Assembly (NCBI GenBank): GCA_946886475.1
Contig: CAMPIQ010000124.1
Coordinates: 1 to 10,996, forward strand
Source: an uncultured Chitinophagales bacterium
Lineage (GTDB): Bacteria; Bacteroidota; Bacteroidia; Chitinophagales; Chitinophagaceae
Length of the DNA stretch: 10,996 bases
Direction: 5' to 3'
The notes below the pieces were generated by a model that had not been told where the DNA came from, searched no databases, and worked only from the letters and a program-made list of their open reading frames with translations. The stretch's first letter is position 1; the number at the start of each line of letters is the position of its first letter. A program made the translations under genes and the position numbers. Positions 8,278 through 10,996 of this stretch are shown in pieces.

Positions 8278-9273
8278 ATGCCCAACCAACGAATAACAGC
8301 AGCGATCACAGCCGTAGGAGGATATGTTCCGGAGACGAAGCTTACCAATGCTGACCTTGAAAAAATGGTGGATACAAATGATGAATGGATCAGGACAAGA
8401 ACCGGCATCGAAGAAAGAAGGATACTCCGGGAACCTGGTAAAGCATCTTCCGATCTGGCAGTACCTGCAGTACTCCAGCTTTGTGAAAAACGGGGCATCA
8501 GTCCGGAAGAAATTGACTGCATCATCTGCGCCACCGTTACACCGGATATGGTTTTTCCGGCAACGGCTAATATCATTTCAGATAAAATAGGCGCCAAAAA
8601 CTGCTGGGGTTTCGATCTCGGTGCAGCCTGCTCAGGATTTTTATACGCACTTACAACAGGTGCTTCATTAATTGAAAGCAGGCGCTATAAAAAAGTAGTG
8701 GTTGTGGGGGTAGATAAAATGAGTGCCATCATTGACTATTCCGACCGTGCTACCTGTATCATTTTTGGTGATGGCGCCGGCGCGGTTTTGCTGGAACCGA
8801 ATAATGAAGGTTATGGTGTACTCGATAGTATTTTAAAAAGCGATGGAAGTGGAAGACAGTATCTGCACATGAAAGCAGGCGGCTCATTAAAGCCAGCAAC
8901 AGCTGAAACGGTTGCCAGCAAGGAACATTTTGTTTTTCAGGATGGCCAGCCCGTTTTCAAATTTGCAGTAAAAGGTATGGCGGATGTAAGTGCCGAGCTG
9001 CTTGACCGGAATAAACTAACGGGAGATGATATTGCCTGGCTGGTTCCGCACCAGGCCAACAAAAGGATCATTGATGCTACAGCCGACCGCATGGGGCTTT
9101 CACATGATAAAGTAATGCTCAACATTCAGAAATATGGCAACACCACAGCAGCTACCATTCCGCTTTGCTTATGGGAATGGAAACACCAGCTCAACAAAGG
9201 CGACAATATTGTACTGGCAGCCTTCGGCGGCGGCTTTACCTGGGGAGCCACGTTGGTGAAGTGGGAGTATTAG
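8278..9273 (+). CDS. fabH: Beta-ketoacyl-ACP synthase III (FabH)
   Basis: FabH condenses an acyl-CoA primer, usually acetyl-CoA or a branched short acyl-CoA, with malonyl-ACP to begin type II fatty-acid synthesis in the cytoplasm. The 331-residue product has family length and the complete Cys-His-Asn catalytic set: Cys118 in [11 protein letters not shown], His258 in VPHQANKRI and Asn288 in [11 protein letters not shown]. Other hallmarks are [17 protein letters not shown] (33-49), ATVTPD (85-90), FGDGAGAV (163-170) and the C-terminal [11 protein letters not shown] (314-324). The sequence does not tell which acyl-CoA is preferred. The ATG at 8278 is chosen because the N-terminus then matches the family; the open frame continues upstream to 8206 only through repeat DNA. 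The gene stands alone, divergent from ruvA and without adjacent plsX or acpP, so it probably has its own promoter at 8227-8258. Confidence 0.97.
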   Translation: MPNQRITAAITAVGGYVPETKLTNADLEKMVDTNDEWIRTRTGIEERRILREPGKASSDLAVPAVLQLCEKRGISPEEIDCIICATVTPDMVFPATANIISDKIGAKNCWGFDLGAACSGFLYALTTGASLIESRRYKKVVVVGVDKMSAIIDYSDRATCIIFGDGAGAVLLEPNNEGYGVLDSILKSDGSGRQYLHMKAGGSLKPATAETVASKEHFVFQDGQPVFKFAVKGMADVSAELLDRNKLTGDDIAWLVPHQANKRIIDATADRMGLSHDKVMLNIQKYGNTTAATIPLCLWEWKHQLNKGDNIVLAAFGGGFTWGATLVKWEY

Positions 9274-9275
9274 GA

Positions 9276-9472
9276 GGAGTAGGGAGTCGGGAGTCAACAG
9301 GCAGGAGTTCAAAGTTCAAAGTCGGAACCGTGATCGAAATGGCACTTCCTTCCCGATTTACATATTTATGTAATAATAGATCCTAACCCAGGAATTTGAA
9401 GAACCTCTCCGGCAGTAGTTCACCGGCTTTGAACTTTGAACGCCCGACTCAATACTCAGGACTCCCGACCCC
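9276..9472. repeat. Inverted pair of heptad arrays between convergent genes
   Basis: The left arm (9276-9324) is seven contiguous 7-nt units, for example GGAGTAG, GGAGTCG, GGAGTTC and AAAGTTC. The right arm (9424-9472), read on the minus strand, is also seven units, including GGAGTCC, TGAGTCG, GGCGTTC and AAAGTTC. Arms align unit for unit: about 37 of 49 positions match by hand count. The best part is a 19-bp inner stretch with one mismatch (9307-9325 against 9423-9441), and GTCGGGAGTC at 9286-9295 recurs inverted at 9460-9469. The spacer (9325-9423) has the palindrome TTACATATTTATGTAA near its centre. Transcripts from either side could fold into a long imperfect hairpin, so a bidirectional terminator is possible, but no U-tract follows. 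A small non-autonomous mobile element is the alternative; I see no transposase and no clear target-site duplication. Confidence 0.85.
9358..9373. repeat. Perfect AT-rich palindrome inside the spacer
   Basis: TTACATA (9358-9364) and TATGTAA (9367-9373) are exact reverse complements separated by TT. The centre at about 9365.5 is within roughly 9 bp of the midpoint of the surrounding inverted heptad arms (9374). It could be a protein-binding dyad or the tip of a cruciform; its role is unknown. Confidence 0.7.
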
Positions 9473-9495
9473 CAGCCCCCTCTCTTTCCTGCAAC

Positions 9496-10996
9496 TCAAT
9501 TCAGTTTTTCAAAATGCGCATCAAGCCTCTTATCCTTTTTAAAATATTCCATTACCAACACCTGTCCCTGTTTACCAGGCAGGATCCAGGAGCGGCTGGC
9601 TTCTGATTTGGTATGTATCTTATCAGTTGTGATCTTGCCTTCATTGAAGCTGATGGAATTGAAAGTGCTTCCCTTATAATCTTTTCCTCTTACATAATCC
9701 GCATAACAAACGGTGAACGATGAATTGTCCTTGTTGGTTTGGGTATATGAATAATCAAATTCACCGAAATAATATTTCACCATTTTCCCGATCAATGGAG
9801 TACTTACAAATTCATAACCACCCGGCAGTTCCACACTGTTTGAATTCTTGTCATAGAATTTGGCTTCTTTCATATTGAAGTCCTTGTCGAACTTTACGAT
9901 CAGCATATCGGTTACCTTGATCTTCATGGTGCTGATATTGCTATTGCGCGAAAGCAGGTTGGCGGCAACACCTAAACCACTGACCACTTTTTTATACCCT
10001 TCACCAATGGCATAAATATTTCCATCAGAAGCCTGGATGATGTTGTGCAGGTACATGAAACCGAAATCATCGATCTTACCACTGGCACTTACGTTCATGA
10101 ATTTGCTCATGTCGCTGGACCATGAACAATATTTTTCACTGGTGATATTTCCGTTTTCATCTATACCCCAGAAAGCAAAACCATTTGACTTATCCTTCAT
10201 GATATTTCCATTAAGATCGAAGAACTCGCCATAGATATAAGCCTTGCCTCCATTCATTACCGAAAGGCTGGCGGGATAAAAACGGTGTTTGGAATCAGTT
10301 GGCTTCTCAAATTTCTTCTTTCCTGTTTCAAGGTCAAGCCCGATGATGTAGGAATCAGGCTTCTGATCGAAGGCGCCACCAAAGCGAAGCACTTCCACAT
10401 AAACCACTCCATTAAATGAACCAAGATAATCACCTATGAATTTCTTTCCTCCTTCCGTAGGTGTATAGGTCCAGGATTTTCTTTTTTCGGTTGAGAAATA
10501 ATCGATCTGAAAAGTATAGTCCCTGTCCTCACGGCTGGGCATATTCGAAATAAAGCCTTTTCCTTCTATTGGATACAATCCCTTAAAAGTCTGCTCATCG
10601 TCTCCTGAAAAAGCAAAATAGGTGGTAGCAAGATAGCGTTGCTCTTTTTTGGTCAGCTGTCTTGTATAGTTATAAGGTTTTTTCTTTCCATCTGCTCCAT
10701 ACACCTGGTAATCAAAAGTTTTTTCCTTTGAATTATAAAATAAAAAGATAAGGTCTGTTCCGTTAAAAGAAGATTCCAGGACCGTCACATCTTTTGAATC
10801 CTGGAACTTGATATCCTTCAGCACTTTCAAATTGTCATCACAAATGCGCAAAGTATATTCATTGGTTCGCTTATCGATCTTATCGCTTATGTAAAAGAAA
10901 TAATATCCTTTCACATCTGTTCCCTCCCTGATAGCATCAGAAGTGCGTAAAGCAGCCTTTCTTACATTTTCAATGGAGAAACGCTGTGCATTAACT
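9496..10996 (-). CDS. Uncharacterised Bacteroidota protein, 5' end beyond window
   Basis: The frame gives 499 residues and stays open to the right edge of the window, so the start lies outside. A GTG at 10914 is internal: the 27 codons before it (VNAQRFSIENVRKAALRTSD and onward) fit the same protein. The visible part is hydrophilic, rich in Lys, Asp, Tyr, Phe and Gly, with no transmembrane segment. Short blade-like phrases recur: YIIGLDLETGKKKFEK near 216, AYIYGEFFDLNGNI around 255, SDGNIYAIGEGYKK near 321 and DMLIVKFDKDFNMKEAKFYD around 355. These are reminiscent of beta-propeller or PQQ-like repeats, though I cannot define blades with confidence. From memory it resembles Bacteroidota proteins labelled DUF6770; this is unverified and no function is assigned. 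A secreted or periplasmic location is plausible, but the N-terminus is not visible. It converges with fabH, 222 bp between stop codons. Confidence 0.85.
   Translation of the reverse strand, partial: VNAQRFSIENVRKAALRTSDAIREGTDVKGYYFFYISDKIDKRTNEYTLRICDDNLKVLKDIKFQDSKDVTVLESSFNGTDLIFLFYNSKEKTFDYQVYGADGKKKPYNYTRQLTKKEQRYLATTYFAFSGDDEQTFKGLYPIEGKGFISNMPSREDRDYTFQIDYFSTEKRKSWTYTPTEGGKKFIGDYLGSFNGVVYVEVLRFGGAFDQKPDSYIIGLDLETGKKKFEKPTDSKHRFYPASLSVMNGGKAYIYGEFFDLNGNIMKDKSNGFAFWGIDENGNITSEKYCSWSSDMSKFMNVSASGKIDDFGFMYLHNIIQASDGNIYAIGEGYKKVVSGLGVAANLLSRNSNISTMKIKVTDMLIVKFDKDFNMKEAKFYDKNSNSVELPGGYEFVSTPLIGKMVKYYFGEFDYSYTQTNKDNSSFTVCYADYVRGKDYKGSTFNSISFNEGKITTDKIHTKSEASRSWILPGKQGQVLVMEYFKKDKRLDAHFEKLN

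Noticed and set aside
10912..10914. GTG at 10914 as the start of the last gene
   Set aside because: The same frame is open for 27 more codons to the window edge and those residues look like part of the protein.

Overview
The window looks like ordinary chromosome from a Bacteroidota bacterium. The evidence is a full-length SprA/Sov protein, which is the outer-membrane translocon of the type IX secretion system and is confined to this phylum. Supporting signs are promoter boxes of the Bacteroidota type (TAnnTTTG) and a lack of clear Shine-Dalgarno sequences. The repeat-rich intergenic DNA and the style of the last gene suggest Chitinophagaceae or a relative, but that is an inference and is not proven here.

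Layout: (1) 80-7195, minus strand: sprA, about 2,371 codons, intact, TTG start. (2) 7236-7823, minus strand: ruvA, 40 bp upstream of sprA and probably on the same transcript. (3) 7824-8277: a divergent intergenic region with one promoter-like site at each end. Each site abuts degenerate 7-bp repeats. The roughly 300 bp between them show nothing convincing. (4) 8278-9273, plus strand: fabH, with complete catalytic residues. (5) 9274-9495: a convergent intergenic region holding an inverted pair of 7-unit heptad arrays around a small AT-rich palindrome. (6) 9496 to the window edge, minus strand: the 3' part of an uncharacterised Bacteroidota gene.

The genes do not form a single pathway. SprA exports proteins across the outer membrane, RuvA acts in Holliday-junction processing, FabH starts fatty-acid synthesis, and the last protein is unknown. 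The ruvA-sprA neighbourhood is, as I recall, conserved across many Bacteroidota.

No obviously new defence, mobile or biosynthetic system is visible. The least explained signal is non-coding: 7-nt-period degenerate repeats in both larger intergenic regions. One array overlaps the fabH promoter, a shorter one sits next to the ruvA promoter, and two form a long inverted repeat between fabH and the last gene.
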